Source: Rhizomys pruinosus (lineage: Eukaryota > Chordata > Mammalia > Rodentia > Spalacidae). From it: DNA of 64,000 nt. This document shows, in pieces, positions 34,434 to 46,858 of this stretch. The stretch lies in NCBI GenBank assembly GCA_009823505.1, contig VZQC01009964.1:147001-211000 (forward strand). The letters run 5' to 3'. Below the pieces are notes generated by a model. That model did no database searches and was not told the DNA's origin. It saw nothing but the letters and a program-made list of their open reading frames with translations. A program made the position numbers and the translations under genes. Positions within the stretch are counted from its first letter, which is position 1. Each line of letters starts with the position of its first letter.

Positions 34434-34670
34434 GGAGGCTGGAGAGATTGCTCAGTGGTTAGAACACCAGCTGCTCTTGCAGTGGATCTGAATTCAGTTC
34501 CCAGCATCCACATGGCAGCTAACAAGCATCTGTAACTCCAGTTCCAAGAAATCCAACCCCCTCTTCTGGCCTCCATAGGCATTATACACATAGATACATT
34601 GACATGCATTCAGGGAAAACACTCATACTAAAATAAAATACAATAAATAAATAAATACGTAAATAAATGA
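34434..34670 (+). mobile_element. older B2-type SINE
   Basis: gaggctggagagattgctcag head, aactccagttccaagaaatc body, then a long (AAAT)n tail (34630-34670). Confidence 0.9.
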
Positions 34671-35497
34671 AGCATGTGTATCTTTGATATAATGAAAGCT
34701 ATTGATGACAATGATGAGAACAGTTTCATCTTACAGGTGTTTTCAGTTTCTATTATCACATACTCTTTTGTTCTTATAGATGAGGTACATTCGTGACAGG
34801 TGTCAGTATGTCAAGTGTTATTTAGAAGGAAACTGTTGAAACAGATATTAAATTTGCGAAGAGAACACAGCAAAACATCTGTGGACCTGAAAGCAGCACT
34901 GTTACAGGAATCTGAGATTCCTAGAGTTTTACTGAAGGCCTGGAAAACAGAAAATGGCAGAGGGAAATATGTTTATTCAAAGCCAACTCCCAAGATTTAG
35001 ACAGGGGAGACTCTCCTCAAATCTCTGACTCTCCTCAAATCTCCGCCTTAGGGGCTTTTAGAGTACAAAGAGCTTTTATGGAAGAAAAGAGGACATCAGA
35101 GAGACAATGGCTCCTGTGATGAGATCTGACAGCGCCACCAGCTGAGCATCAAGTGCTCAGACTCAGGAGCCTGTGCAGGATGTTTCATGTTGAAACCTTC
35201 ATAGGCCCCTTGCTCAGTGGTGTGTGCAGGATGCTGGATGGTGCAGTGAGGGGGTGTGAGCCCCTGCGTAGGCCCTGGAGCATGGAGGTTCACAGCAGGG
35301 CTCTGGGCTTTTCCCCCTTGCTTTATTGTGTGCACCGAACAAGTTAGTCAAACTCTTTGAGCCTCACTTCTCTGTAATGGGGAAAGTTCTGATTGTCTTT
35401 AGCGATTATGTTGAGGCTGAGATGAGCCAATATATATTACACTTAAAATTACACCTTAAAGTTATAAGAAATACTAAAAACAGTTAACTCATTACTT
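34671..35497. other. gene-free stretch with an LTR-like remnant
   Basis: 35110-35350 (gcgccaccagctgagcatca, agtgctcagac) resembles the 'gccatcagctaggagtcaag' block at 49.5 kb, so a minus-strand LTR-like remnant is possible. Otherwise nothing is recognised. Confidence 0.4.
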
Positions 35498-35715
35498 TTA
35501 ATGATTTTATTTATTTATTTTTACTTTGTGTGTATGAGTCATTTTCCCGAATGAATGTAAGTGTAACCATGTCATACAATGTCCACAGATGCCAGAAGAG
35601 AGCATCAAACCCCCTGGAACTGAAGTTATGGATGGTTGTTAGCTGCCGTGTAGGTGCTGGGAACTGAACTTGGATCCTCTGCAAGAGCAGACCTCTGAGC
35701 CATCTCTCTAGCACT
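35498..35715 (-). mobile_element. older B2-type SINE
   Basis: gccagaagagagcatc, ccctggaactgaagttatgg, ggtgctgggaactgaacttg and gagccatctctctagc in minus-strand order. Confidence 0.88.
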
Positions 35716-35878
35716 AGCTCCTATTATTTCACTCAGAATTCCTATGTAAAGAGTTCTCTGTGCTAAGCCTATAGTACTCTCCTTTCTTTGAACCTGGTTC
35801 ATAAAAAACTTGTTTTAATTTTAAATTTATTTATTTTTGGTGTGTGTGTTATGTATGTGGTATGTGTGCATGCACACG

Positions 35879-35900
35879 TGTGTGTGTGTGTGTGTGTGTA
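35879..35900. repeat. (TG)n microsatellite
   Basis: Eleven TG units inside a TG-rich stretch from 35840. Confidence 0.9.
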
Positions 35901-35919
35901 GGTATAACAGAGGTGTGGT

Positions 35920-36270
35920 GGTTTGAATGAGTGTCCCCCATAGGCTTTAAGTAGTCAGACATTTTGTCTCCAGTTGGTGGCACTGTTCTTGGAGGTCTTA
36001 GAAGGTGTGGCCATGTTGGAGGAAGTACATTATTAGGGGCAGGCTTACTGAGTTTAACAAGCCTTGCGGTCTCCAGTCACTCTCTCTGCTTCCTGTGCTC
36101 ATTGTGATATGTGATCCTCGGCTTGCTGCTCCAGTCCCGGCCACCATGCTTCCTGCCACAATGGACTCTGATTCCCTGGAACCATCATTGGTAAGCTCAA
36201 ATAAACTCTTCCTTTTATAAGTTCCCTTGGTCATGGTGGTTTATCACAGCAACAGAAGAGTGACTAATCC
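35920..36270 (+). mobile_element. LTR-like repeat
   Basis: ggtggtttgaatgagtgtcc, ggaggtcttagaaggtgtgg, aataaactcttccttttat and ccttggtcatggtggtttat match a widespread rodent interspersed repeat with an LTR-like polyadenylation signal. Family name uncertain. Confidence 0.6.
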
Positions 36271-36473
36271 AAGAGGCCAGAGGAAGACATCTGGTGTAGT
36301 GCTCTTTCAGTCTCTATCAGCAAGCCCCAGCAATCCTGTTTCGACCCATCACAGTGCTGGGGTTATAGGTGTGTGCAGCCATGCCTGGCTTTCTACATGG
36401 GTGCTGGGGATTTGAACTCAGGTCCTCATGTTTGTACAGCAAACACTCTTCCCCACTGAGCCAATTCTTCAGA
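36271..36473 (-). mobile_element. B4-like SINE
   Basis: cagtgctggggttataggtg, cagccatgcctggctttcta and gaactcaggtcctcatgttt follow minus-strand B4 order. Confidence 0.75.
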
Positions 36474-36487
36474 CCTGGACTTAATTT

Positions 36488-36713
36488 TTTTAATTTTTTT
36501 TAAAATTTATTTTGTATGTGTATGAATGCACTATCTGCATGTAGGTCTGTGCACCCATGTTGTAAAATGCCCCGACGGTCAGAAGAGGGCATCGGATTCC
36601 CCTGGAACTGGAGTCAAAGATGGTTCTCAGCCACCATGTGGGTGCTGGGGATTGAACCCGGGTCCTCTGGAAGAGCATTCGGCGCTCTTAACCACTAGGC
36701 CATCTCTCCAGCT
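36488..36713 (-). mobile_element. B2-type SINE, short subfamily
   Basis: Perfect 21-bp target duplication (36474-36494 and 36714-36734, beginning cctggacttaat). The body is short form (ggaactggagtcaaagatgg). The perfect duplication indicates a recent insertion. Confidence 0.96.
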
Positions 36714-36734
36714 CCTGGACTTAATTTTTTTAAT

Positions 36735-37731
36735 GAGACCCTTTAATGGCACCAAATACGCTGTTTAATCACTACTGAGGGTGTGTTGGGCTACCTTCCT
36801 AACATGCTGCAGAGTCCAGAGGCCACTGGGTGCTTTGTGTCCAAGCCCTTAGTTAATATTTGATCATTGGATGTCATGGATTGCATTCCACTATTTAGTC
36901 CCATCTCAGGTTCTGTTTGTTTAAGAAAAAAACTGGATTGCATGTGAGATTTTTACATGCTCTTATGTAAATTACATGATTAACATTTTAGGCTGACACT
37001 GCAAAGGTGAGAATATTGTCTTCTGTCCCTTTGATGGGTGATAAATATGAACATAAAACATTCATCAGTCCAGAATTGGAACCCAGGTCCCTTGCCACTA
37101 ATGTTATATGGTTTTTGTTGTTTTCTACATGAAGCAGCTGGTCAGTTCAGACTAGACTGAATGGCCACCAGTTGCCTACTTTTTAGGTGTTTTGTTTCTT
37201 ATTTGGAGGTGTCTTTTGGGGTAATGAAAGCAGGTACCTTCAGAAAAAGCTGCAAATCAGGATTTCAGTTCAAGAGCTGCACAGATAGAGCTGGCTCAGT
37301 CAGCCCTCTGGATGAAGGGCAAGCTGACCAGCAGAACTGGGCACAGGCATTTTCTTTCTCCCCAGCCACACCTACAGAGCTGAGATTTTAGTAGCACAGC
37401 AGGGGGATAATTTCTCAATGACTTAAAGACATAAATAAATTGGAAAAAATCCAAACATAATTTTACAATACTTTCAAAATGGTTGCACTTCCCCACTTAA
37501 TAGCTAGGTTGATCTTGGAGAAACTGCACTGAAATACAGACATTAATCTCAGTTTTCTATGCCCAGCAAAGATGGAGATCAATCTTCCTATTTCCAGAAC
37601 AAGAATGTCCTAGAATGACAGATATCCTGGGGCATGGGCCCTCACCATCGTAGCCCAGCATGTCAATGGGGCTACTTAGCCCTGGCCTCCAGGCTGCTCT
37701 GTCCTTTTCTCAGTTTGTTTTCTTTTCCTTA
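36735..37731. other. gene-free stretch, no recognised feature
   Basis: Unique-looking AT-rich sequence; short frames only. Confidence 0.55.
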
Positions 37732-37955
37732 AAAAAATTACTTATTTTTATTTTATGTGTATGAATGTTTTTCCTGCATGCACGTAGGTGCACCATGTGT
37801 GTGCAGTGCCCACAGAGGCCAGGAAAGGCTGTTGTAGTTCTTGGAACTGGAGTTATAAATGGTTGTTAGTTACCATGTAGATATTGGGAACTGAACTTGG
37901 GTCCTCTGTAAGAGCAGCCAGTGGTCTTAACTGCTGAGCCATCTCTCTAGTCTCT
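37732..37955 (-). mobile_element. older B2/B3-type SINE
   Basis: tgcctgcatg-like tail end, gaggccaggaaaggctg, ttggaactggagttataaat and gagccatctctctagtc in minus-strand order. Confidence 0.85.
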
Positions 37956-38820
37956 AGGTTGATTTTTTTTTTTCTTAACTGGTGGGGTCAGAGACTGAAT
38001 AGCAGCATGTTGAGAGGATACCAGATGTTCGAAGGGAGTTTAATAATGACCTGTTTTCAGGCTAGAAGATGCAGTAGTGAAAGCACAGGGGGGTAATGGA
38101 GTACACCAGGAAATAATGGCGGACAGAGGGGTGTGTGTGGGAACTGGGGAAAGGAGAGGAAAGGAGCAGTTACTGGAACCCAGAGACAGAAATAGGTGGT
38201 GAAAGGTGCCTAATGGGAGCACAGCTCTGCATGGAGGAAGGCAGCGTACTGAGCCTGTCTCCCCACCCTCCTCATTCCATGCTACTGTTCCCCTTGGCTG
38301 GACTCAAGTAGGACTCAGAGAGCTGCTGATGCTGACTGTACAATGGAGTAAACAGTTGATGCTGGAAAATGTTCTGCTTTATGGCCAGGTGTAGAGGGTA
38401 GACAGTGAGGAGAAGATGGTGTTGAGGGCAAGTGGAAGACAGTCAGCATACATTAGTGAGTCTTTGACAGAGATGAGTGTTTTATTCTGAGGCACAGGCC
38501 CCCAAAGGTCAGCAATTTCACATTCTATTTGGACGTCTTTCCTGGGTAGGCAGTGGAGTCTCTGCTTGTAGTTTGTTCTGGCTGAAGGGCTCTGCTTCAG
38601 AGATGGAGGACGAAGAGAGAGAGAGAGAGCAAGCTGAATGCTGAACCCTCTACCCTAGAGGTATCCTGATTGAAGGGCAGTATGACCATGACCCCATGAG
38701 AAAGCAGTATCTCTCTTACCATCAGATGAAGGGCCAAATGTGTCCTTTCCCTTGGAAGTATCTTCCGGTCTTAGGAGTACCTGGTACCTAGTACTGCTTT
38801 TCTCAATGTCCCTTGCCCAT
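37956..38820. other. gene-free stretch, no recognised feature
   Basis: No gene recognised. A short (GA)n lies at 38613-38628. Confidence 0.55.
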
Positions 38821-39700
38821 CTTTCTTATTTATCTTTTAAAACTAGGTTTTATAAGGCCATTTTCAGGCAAGTATAGAATGCATTTTGAGCACAGTCTGC
38901 CCTGAATTCTCCAGCTAGGCTCCTTCCTCCCTTACCCTAAGTGCTCTTTATTCCCCTAGACAAGTTAAATTCTATGTTCATATCATCTGCACATATATGA
39001 CTTTATGTATCTATGTAAATTCCAGGACCCATAAGTAGGAGCCAACATGATATTTGTCTTTTCTGAGGCTGTCTTAATTCACCTAATATGATTATCTTCA
39101 GCTGCAGTTAATTTTCTGCATGACACAAGCCCGTTCTTTATGGCTGAAAAACATTCCATTGTATACATACACCACACTTCTTATTCAGCCCTCTGTTGCT
39201 TCCAGGAGTTAGCTGTTACAAACAGGGCTCCACAAAGTTGCACTGAGATTCCATCTGCTTTCCTGTTTTGTCTTTTTATTGAATTTTTGCTATTTTCAAA
39301 CAATATAATTTGATGACATTTAGGTCCACTCCCTTCTCCCCACACCCTCCAATTTCCTCCATTAATGAACAATAATATATACGATATGGCCTAAGGAGTG
39401 TAATTTGTGTGAAGGACATCTACAATGCCCTTCAGTATACATCTATTCACTGGGACCAAGAGTCCCAACCTTGTAAGATGCTGTTTTTCTCTCTCCCAGA
39501 GGCCAACTACTCAGAATTCCTTAGGTTGGGTTGTGATTTCTTGCTCACTTCCCCATGTCTGTGCTGGGATTTTGTCTGGCTTGAGCTTGCACAGGACTTG
39601 TGCATGATGTCACCATTGCTGTTAGTTCATATGGACAACTGACCCACTGTCTGGAAGACTATTTCCTTGTGGTCATCTGCCCCCTCTGGCTCTTATAATC
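38821..39700 (-). mobile_element. LINE-1 3'-end fragments
   Basis: Blocks such as aacattccattgtatacata, ccacacttcttattcag and a later 3'-end-like unit (tttttattgaatttttgc, cacaccctccaatttcc) are minus-strand L1 sequence, probably two overlapping insertions. 39540-39700 pairs with the window start. Confidence 0.6.
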
Positions 39701-39703
39701 TTT

Positions 39704-39908
39704 TGTACTGTCTGCATGCAGGTCTGTGCACCCGTGTCGTGCAAGGCCGCAGAGGTCAGAAGAGGGTTTCGGATTCCCCTGGAGCTGGAGTTCTCCTGGA
39801 ATTGGAGTTTCAGACGGCTCTCGGCCGCCATGTGGGTGCTGGGAATCGAACCCGGGTCCTCTGTAAGAGCGGTCGGCGCTCTTAACTGCTAGGCCATCTC
39901 TCCAGCCC
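39704..39908 (-). mobile_element. B2-type SINE, long subfamily, lacking the A tail
   Basis: Plus strand runs from tgtactgtctgcatgcag to ctctccagcccc. The usual tail complement (attt..gtatgtgtatgaa) is missing. Short flanking repeat ataatcttt on both sides. The element is otherwise young and CpG-rich. Confidence 0.92.
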
Positions 39909-40252
39909 CATAATCTTTCTACTTCCTCTTCTGCAATTATCCATGAGTCTTGGGAAGTAGAGGTTTGAAACAGGTGTCCTATTCAGGGATAAGCTCTCTG
40001 CGTTAATCATCATCATCTGCTGCATAAGGAAACGTCTCTGGTGAGAGTTAAGAGAAGGATTCATCCTAAGTGTATTGCATTGAAGATGCATCACTTAGGG
40101 TTAAGCATCTCATAGACACTTATTGTCTGCCTTTGACCAGTTCTAGAACTCTGTAATATTCTCCATCTGCTGCAAAAAGAAACTTCTTTGATGAGGGGTG
40201 AATGGTACAGTTATCTGTAAATATGAGGTTGCATATTTATAATAAAGTATGA
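39909..40252 (-). mobile_element. L1 3'-end-like fragment, continued
   Basis: Continuation after the SINE of the repeat shared with 1-345 (aatcatcatcatctgctgca, ctctggtgagagttaagaga). Confidence 0.55.
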
Positions 40253-40465
40253 GGGGGCTGGAGAGATGAATCAATGGTTAAGAGGCTTCTATTGCAGAGA
40301 ACCTGGCTTCTGTTACAGCACGCACATGGCAGCAAAAAAAAAAAAAAAAATCTGTAACTCCAGTTCTAGGGGAATCCGATGGCTTCATCTGACCTCCACA
40401 GGTGTACTTACGTACATGGAGCCAGTATACTCATATATGTAGAATAAAAATAATAAATACAATAT
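40253..40465 (+). mobile_element. older B2-type SINE with internal poly-A
   Basis: gggggctggagagatgaatc head and B-box remnant. A run of 17 A at 40335-40351 lies inside the body, then tctgtaactccagttctagg. Flanked by aataaagta. Confidence 0.88.
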
Positions 40466-40889
40466 TTAGAATAAAGTAAGAAATTTCGTTGGTCTAGGGA
40501 TATGGCAAAGTAGGTTTTTTTCTGTAGGATCTATGATCTCTCCCGCCAGGTATATGTATTTGGCTACATTTACAGTACTAAACTTGAGTTCCCTCCCATT
40601 GAGCAGGCATTAATTTAAATTAAACAGCTATTGATTACCCTCAAGAAAAAAGTGCCATTACTGCACCAAGAGTGATAGTTTGCTAGGCCGATCATTGATT
40701 ATTAGGCATCACAGCTGGATAGGACTATTGATTGGTTTTCTTGCTTGGCGGTGTGTATAGTATCCTCTGATACTATGAGATCTGGTCTTCAGGGAGAAGG
40801 CATCCTGGTCAGTTCCAGCTCAATTTCTCCAAGTCCTGTGTCTGAAGTGTGGGCCATTTTCAGCAATAGGATCTTACCTTGAAGTTCTG
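40466..40889 (-). repeat. L1-associated repeat
   Basis: ggatctatgatctctcccgc, gagttccctcccattgagc and cattactgcaccaagagtga resemble a rodent interspersed repeat that continues the L1 3'-end-like unit. Family assignment is inferred. Confidence 0.4.
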
Positions 40890-41790
40890 GGTGGCAATCA
40901 TGGGCTAAATCCAACATGCATTCATGATAAAAGTCCTAGAGGGAATTGGACTGAGTGGAACATACCTCAATATAATGAAGACTATATACAACAAACCCAT
41001 AGCCAACATCATTCTAAATGGAGAAAAACTGGAAACATTCCCATTAAAATCAGGAACCAGATGATGTTGTTCATTATCCCCATTCCTTTTCAATACAGTG
41101 CTTAAAACTCTAACTAGAGCAATAAGACAAGAGAACAAAATTATAAATGGGTACTAATTGGAAAAGAAGTCAAATTATCCTTATTTGCAGATGACATGAG
41201 ATTTCCCATAAGAGATTCTACCAGAAAACTCCTAGAAAAGTGGCAGGTTACAAAATAAATCTACAAAAACCAGTAGCATTTCTAAATACAAAAAACAAGC
41301 AATAGTTCGGGGAACCATTTCCATTCACGATAGCCTCAAAAAATATCTAGGGATAAACCTAACGAAAGATATTAAAGACCTATCAAATAAAAACTTTAAG
41401 TCTTTGAAGAAACAGATTGAGGAAAACACAAGGAGATGGAGAGACCTATCTTCTTTAGTGATGATTGCTGGAGAGAAGAAGCCTTAGCATGCCTTGCTAG
41501 TCTTCCTGGGGACCCTGGGCAGCCACAGCTCTTTGGCTCGGAGAGAGAGACAGCTCTTTGTCTATAGGCAATTTGGCAGGAGAGGGAGGAGGAGAAGCAG
41601 GAGGAAGAGGAGGAAATATAGAATGAGGAGGAAGTGAAGAAGGAAGAAGAAGAGGAGGAGGAGGAGATGAAGTTGAGAAGGGGATGCGTTGGTTGGGGTC
41701 TTTGGGAAGTTGGAGAGTGGAAATGGGGTGTGGATGTGATCATATTCCATTTCATACATTTATGAGATCCTCAAAGAATAAATCAAAAGT
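40890..41790 (+). mobile_element. LINE-1 ORF2 reverse-transcriptase fragment fused to 3' untranslated DNA
   Basis: Plus-strand ORF2 text (aaaagtcctagagggaattg, aacccatagccaacatcatt, atggagaaaaactggaaac) reaches the polymerase motif region, where cttatttgcagatgacatga encodes LFADDM. Past about 41450 a purine-rich 3'-end-like sequence with AATAAA follows directly, so most of the ORF2 C-terminal part is deleted. Frames are broken. Confidence 0.82.
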
Positions 41791-42311
41791 ACAGGGAATT
41801 TTTTAAAAGTTGGTTTAATGATTTAAAAAAATCAGAACATTCTAAGGCAGATACTATTGGTGACTTGATCTTCATTGGATGAACTGCTTTGTTACTTTTC
41901 TCAGTAATGAGGATAGTGCTTATATATTAATAATCTCTGTAAATTTTATAAGCCTACAGCCTGCAATTGTCAAAGTGTTTTTGCATAGTAGATCACTTTG
42001 ATGTTGGACAATGAGTTTTCAGTTGGGTACGCTCACAGCATCTTTGGAAACCTCCTTAGATTGTGTATCACTGTGCAGGTTAGTGGAAGAAGCGAAAAAG
42101 TGACTTGTCACAGTATCTCCAGTCTGTGACTCACAGACTACTGGAACATATTTGCACATACCTGCACTACTAATTCCAGTACAGACAGGCTGACAAGACT
42201 CAGAAAGAAGCCTGTGGTAGTTAGGGAGAGAGTTCATTCAGTAGCATGCTTTCTGCACAAGTGTGAAGACCTGAGTTAGAACCCCAGAACCCACTGAAAA
42301 AAAAGCCAGGC
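41791..42311. other. gene-free stretch
   Basis: Nothing recognised except a short ID-like remnant at about 42245-42300 (gacctgagttagaacccc). Confidence 0.5.
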
Positions 42312-42525
42312 ACGGTGCTGGAGAGATGGCTCAGCAGCTAAGAGTCACCTGCTGCTCTTGCAGAAGACCTATGTTCAGTTCTCAGCACCCACATTAAGCT
42401 ACTCACAAACATGTGTAACTCCAGTTCCAGGGCATCTGGCATCTGCTTCCAGCCTCTGCAGGTACTGACACACATGAGATGCACATACATACATGCAGAA
42501 ACATAAAAGTAAATCTGGAAACAAA
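42312..42525 (+). mobile_element. older B2-type SINE
   Basis: gtgctggagagatggctcagcagc head. Flanked by aaaaaagccaggcacg on the left and aaaaaagtcaggcatg on the right, a plausible target duplication. Confidence 0.88.
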
Positions 42526-42665
42526 AAAGTCAGGCATGCTGGCATGCACTTGTAATCAGTGCTGGGAGGCAGAGACAGGAATTCTGGGGATTGTTGGGCA
42601 GCCAGCTTGACCTACCTGGTAAGCTGGAGGTCAATAAGAATAAGAGACCCTATCTCTAAAAAGAA
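42526..42665 (+). mobile_element. old B1-like SINE
   Basis: gtcaggcatgctggcatgca, cagtgctgggaggcagagac and gagaccctatctctaaaaag in plus-strand B1 order. Confidence 0.7.
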
Positions 42666-42719
42666 GGTAGATGGCCCCTGAGGACACCTGAGGTTGAGTT
42701 CTCTCCTCCACACACATGC

Positions 42720-42722
<3 letters not shown>

Positions 42723-42779
<57 letters not shown>
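42723..42779. repeat. (GA)n microsatellite
   Basis: Twenty-eight uninterrupted GA dinucleotides. Confidence 0.97.
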
Positions 42780-42780
<1 letters not shown>

Positions 42781-43967
42781 CCAGTGGGACTCTTAGAGAA
42801 TGTGTTTGATCAGTACCAATTATTGTACTGAATGCAGAGGTTTGACCAACACCCTTGGGTGATGCTTGTGATGTTATGATGCTGATGCTAATGAAGAATA
42901 GTTGGGTTTTCCCAGGTGTCTGAATCTCAGACCCAGGGAAGAGATCAGTTTGTCTACAGGGCAAGTTAAGGCCACTTGGGGAGTTGAACTTTGAAGTTTC
43001 CTGCGCTGCCTGCCTACTTTGGAAGTCCCACCTGCCTAAAGAACGCTTCTGCTTCCCAGGAGTCTCACAGGCCCTGACACAGCTAGAAAATTTGCTGACT
43101 GTAATCAATGAGTCAAGTAGCCATTCTTAGAGCAAGCTGACTATTCATGTGCCCTCTCACTCACAACAGAGTCAGTGCTGAATAAGTTCATTCAGTAATA
43201 GTTGAGCTCCCTAACCCCTGTGCCCCTAGACCCAAAGGTAAATTAAAGCAACACAACATTTTTGCCAGTTATATTCTGTTTTGAAAAAGTTGAATCCTCC
43301 TCCTCTGTATGCTCGGACAATCTAGTTAGGGGCAGGATGACTTGCAGGAATCACCTTTGATAGCAGAGTGATATCCGTGTGTGTGTTTGCTCTGGTGAAG
43401 AGTGCCCATCTTGCTGGTCTAAAAATGTGAATTGCTGCTTCCCAGGTATATATTACTGCAAATAATTTTTTTTAAACCTAAGTCACAAGATCACATACCA
43501 TCACTTTAAAGAGCTAATGGAATCTGCATCAGTGGCTTAAGTCTGGCTCAGTAATATCCTAAACAGCCAGGCACACTCTTCCTTTAATCAGTTTGAAGCC
43601 GAATGAGATTGCAGTTTGCAATTCCCTGTTTCTTGGGTTGCCTGCCCCTCATCTTTCTTGTCCTGGTTGAAGGAGCCTGGAGTGAGAGCAGGAGGCTTGA
43701 AAGGAATCCAAAGGGGCTGGAGCAGAGTCAAGGACACTAAATGACCTTGGGAAGCCTGGGTTACTCAAACACTGGCTTACTTAGCTTTGGTGGCTGGAGG
43801 AGAATACCTGATAGACATTTCTGACACAGGAGTCACCTTTAAGGATTGAGGGAATGGATGGGTGATAGAGTGCTTATGTTGCCTGTTAGAAACCCTGGGT
43901 TTGATCTCCAACCAGCCTGTCTTCCTTACTCCCATAACCCCTGAAAAAGGAAAGCTATGTTTTCTAA
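42780..43967. other. gene-free stretch
   Basis: No gene recognised. An ID-like remnant is possible at 43858-43915 (ggtgatagagtgcttatgtt, gggtttgatctcca). Confidence 0.5.
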
Positions 43968-44040
43968 TATATATATATTATAATATATATATAGTATACA
44001 TATATATATATATAATATATTTTTTTTTTTTTTTTTTTTT
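43968..44040. repeat. (TA)n tract followed by poly-T
   Basis: TA-rich tract 43968-44018 with small interruptions, then poly-T 44022-44040 that forms the tail complement of the next B1. Confidence 0.95.
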
Positions 44041-44183
44041 GTCTTTGAGACAGTGTCTCCCTTTAGTCCCAACTGTACGCTACGGAGCTTGCTTAATAGA
44101 CTCGGCTGGCTTAAACTACACAGAGATCCAACCTGCCTCTGCTCCCAAGTGTGGGATTAAAGGTGTGCACCACCAACCCAGCA
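44041..44183 (-). mobile_element. B1 SINE, damaged
   Basis: gtctttgagacagtgtctcc, ctcggctggcttaaactaca and gtgtgggattaaaggtgtgc in minus-strand order, with several small deletions and substitutions. Confidence 0.85.
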
Positions 44184-44640
44184 CAGTTCTCTGATATCTT
44201 TTATAGCAGTGTTTCCGGTGCAGGCTGTAGACAGGACTGATTGGTAGACTATTTCATTGAATTTTAGGTAAAATGTGGGTGAAATCATTTGTATTCATCT
44301 TTATTATGAAGGAGGGCCGGAGAGGAAGGCCACAGGGCAGACGCCACCACTGCAGGCCGGAAAGGGGGGGCAGAATCACAGGGCAAGAAGAGGCACCAAA
44401 ACCCCCTAAAACTCGGCAGTTAGACCAAGGGCTCCTCTAACCACAACTCTGTGTTCTGAGTCCCCGCTCCGTCGCCCTCGCTCGTGCACTCTGTCAGGAC
44501 TGTGCCCCCTAGCTGCCCTGGCAACTTCCCTCTCCTTGGACTAGCCTGCAGCGTCGCTGGACGGCCGGGACAGGGCTTCCTTCCGGTTTGCTAGCGGAGG
44601 CCGGAAGTGGCTCTTCGACGGCAGCTGTCCAGTTAGCAGG

Positions 44641-45406
<766 letters not shown>

Positions 45407-45407
<1 letters not shown>

Positions 45408-45533
45408 TCTCCCCCCTTTCCTCTCCTCTAGTCCCCTCCCTCTCCTCTAATCCCCTCCCCTCCCTTCTCTTCCTTGCCTTTTCTCTCCTTCCTTTGCCTC
45501 CCCCCCCCCTTTCTTCTCTGTCTTCCTGTTTCC
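45407..45533. repeat. polypyrimidine tract
   Basis: About 125 bases almost entirely C and T (tcctctcctctagtcccctc and similar), rich in CCCTCC runs. The mirror-like composition could form triplex DNA. Confidence 0.85.
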
Positions 45534-45645
45534 AAGATCTAAAATTTCGAGGCATTGGCCCATATTGTCCAATTTGGCATCTCCTAGAGGGTATGGGTTA
45601 TGGGATAGGTAACTGGCACTGCTTCCAAAGGTAAAAATGGCTGGT

Positions 45646-45820
45646 GAGCCAGGCGTGGTGGCTCACGCCTTTAATCTTAGCACTTGGGAGGCAGAGGCAG
45701 GCAGATCTTTGTGAGTTCAAGGCCAGCCTGGTCTACAGAGTAAATTCCAGGACAGCTGGGGTTGCAGGGAGACTCTGTCTCAAAAAGACAAAAAACAAAA
45801 CAACCCCCCCCCCAAAAAAG
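45646..45820 (+). mobile_element. B1 SINE, young
   Basis: gagccaggcgtggtggctca, full body and an A-rich tail with a C10 run. Flanks aaaaatggctgg and aaaactggctgg form the target duplication. CpGs in the first ten positions are intact. Confidence 0.93.
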
Positions 45821-46636
45821 AAAAACTGGCTGGCGGATCAGCCATCTATTGGTTCTCTAATTTTGCAGAGGCCCTGCCTGTGTCTAGGAATCTCTATGAA
45901 TTTCCCATAGAGATGGATTGGCTGGCATGGTAGGAACAGTTATCCATCTCCTTTGCCATTTGTTCTGAGACCAGTTGGTTCAAACTGTTGCATAATTAAG
46001 GTGCTATAGGTCACGTAGATTCCATGCTGGCCTTTAGACCTCAAGCTCTGCACACAAATGAGGCTTAGTGTATTGCTCAAAGAACTTCTGGAAGTGCTGG
46101 ATGGGGCAGCCTTGCCTTTTCCAGATCACCCCTCTCATTACATTAGTGGAGGTAATTGGAATTGACTTAAGAGCCACAAGTGATTGCTTTCCTGGCTTGT
46201 TGGCCACCCGGACTTCTTCTATCATCAAATTAATTGTAGTTCACAAGGCAATTGTTTAAATGGCAGGGAACATTTAGAGCCTAGAGCTGAATGCCTGGGG
46301 GAAAGGTTGAAGCACGGGAAGAAGAATTACAGACTTCAGATAGCTCCATCTACTCAGGTCACAGCCATTACATGACTCCTAAGGGACAAGTGCTGTTTGT
46401 CCTGGTTGGGAGAGCTGAGCAAATGCCAGGATGAAGGTTGGAAGAAGGCCGAGCCTTCAAGGGCAGTTGTATGACCCTGTGAGTAACAGCACCAGAGGCA
46501 TAAATGCAGTGTTGGAGCAGGGGTGTGAGTAATTTCAGACTGCGAATTGATTTTCCTCTTGTTCATGTAGCTTGCCTTTGGTGGTAGTTAGGAGCATACA
46601 TGGGGCTGGGATTTTAAGAATCTGGAATCAACCATA
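45821..46636. other. gene-free stretch, no recognised feature
   Basis: Unique-looking sequence with only short frames. Confidence 0.55.
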
Positions 46637-46858
46637 TTTTTTTAAATTTTATTTATTTTGTATGTGTATGAATGTACTGCCTGCATGTAGTTTGTGCACC
46701 CGTGTCATGCAATGCTGCGGAGGTCAGAAGACGGTGTCGGATTCCCCTGGAACTGGAGTTAAGATAGTTCTCAGCAGCCATGTGGGTGCTGGGGGTCGAA
46801 CCCGGGTCCTCTGTAAGAGCAGTCGGCGCTCTTAACCACTAGGGCCATCTCTCCAGCC
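46637..46858 (-). mobile_element. B2-type SINE, short subfamily
   Basis: Short form (ggaactggagttaagatagt). Target duplication tcaaccat on both sides followed by T-rich sequence. Confidence 0.93.
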
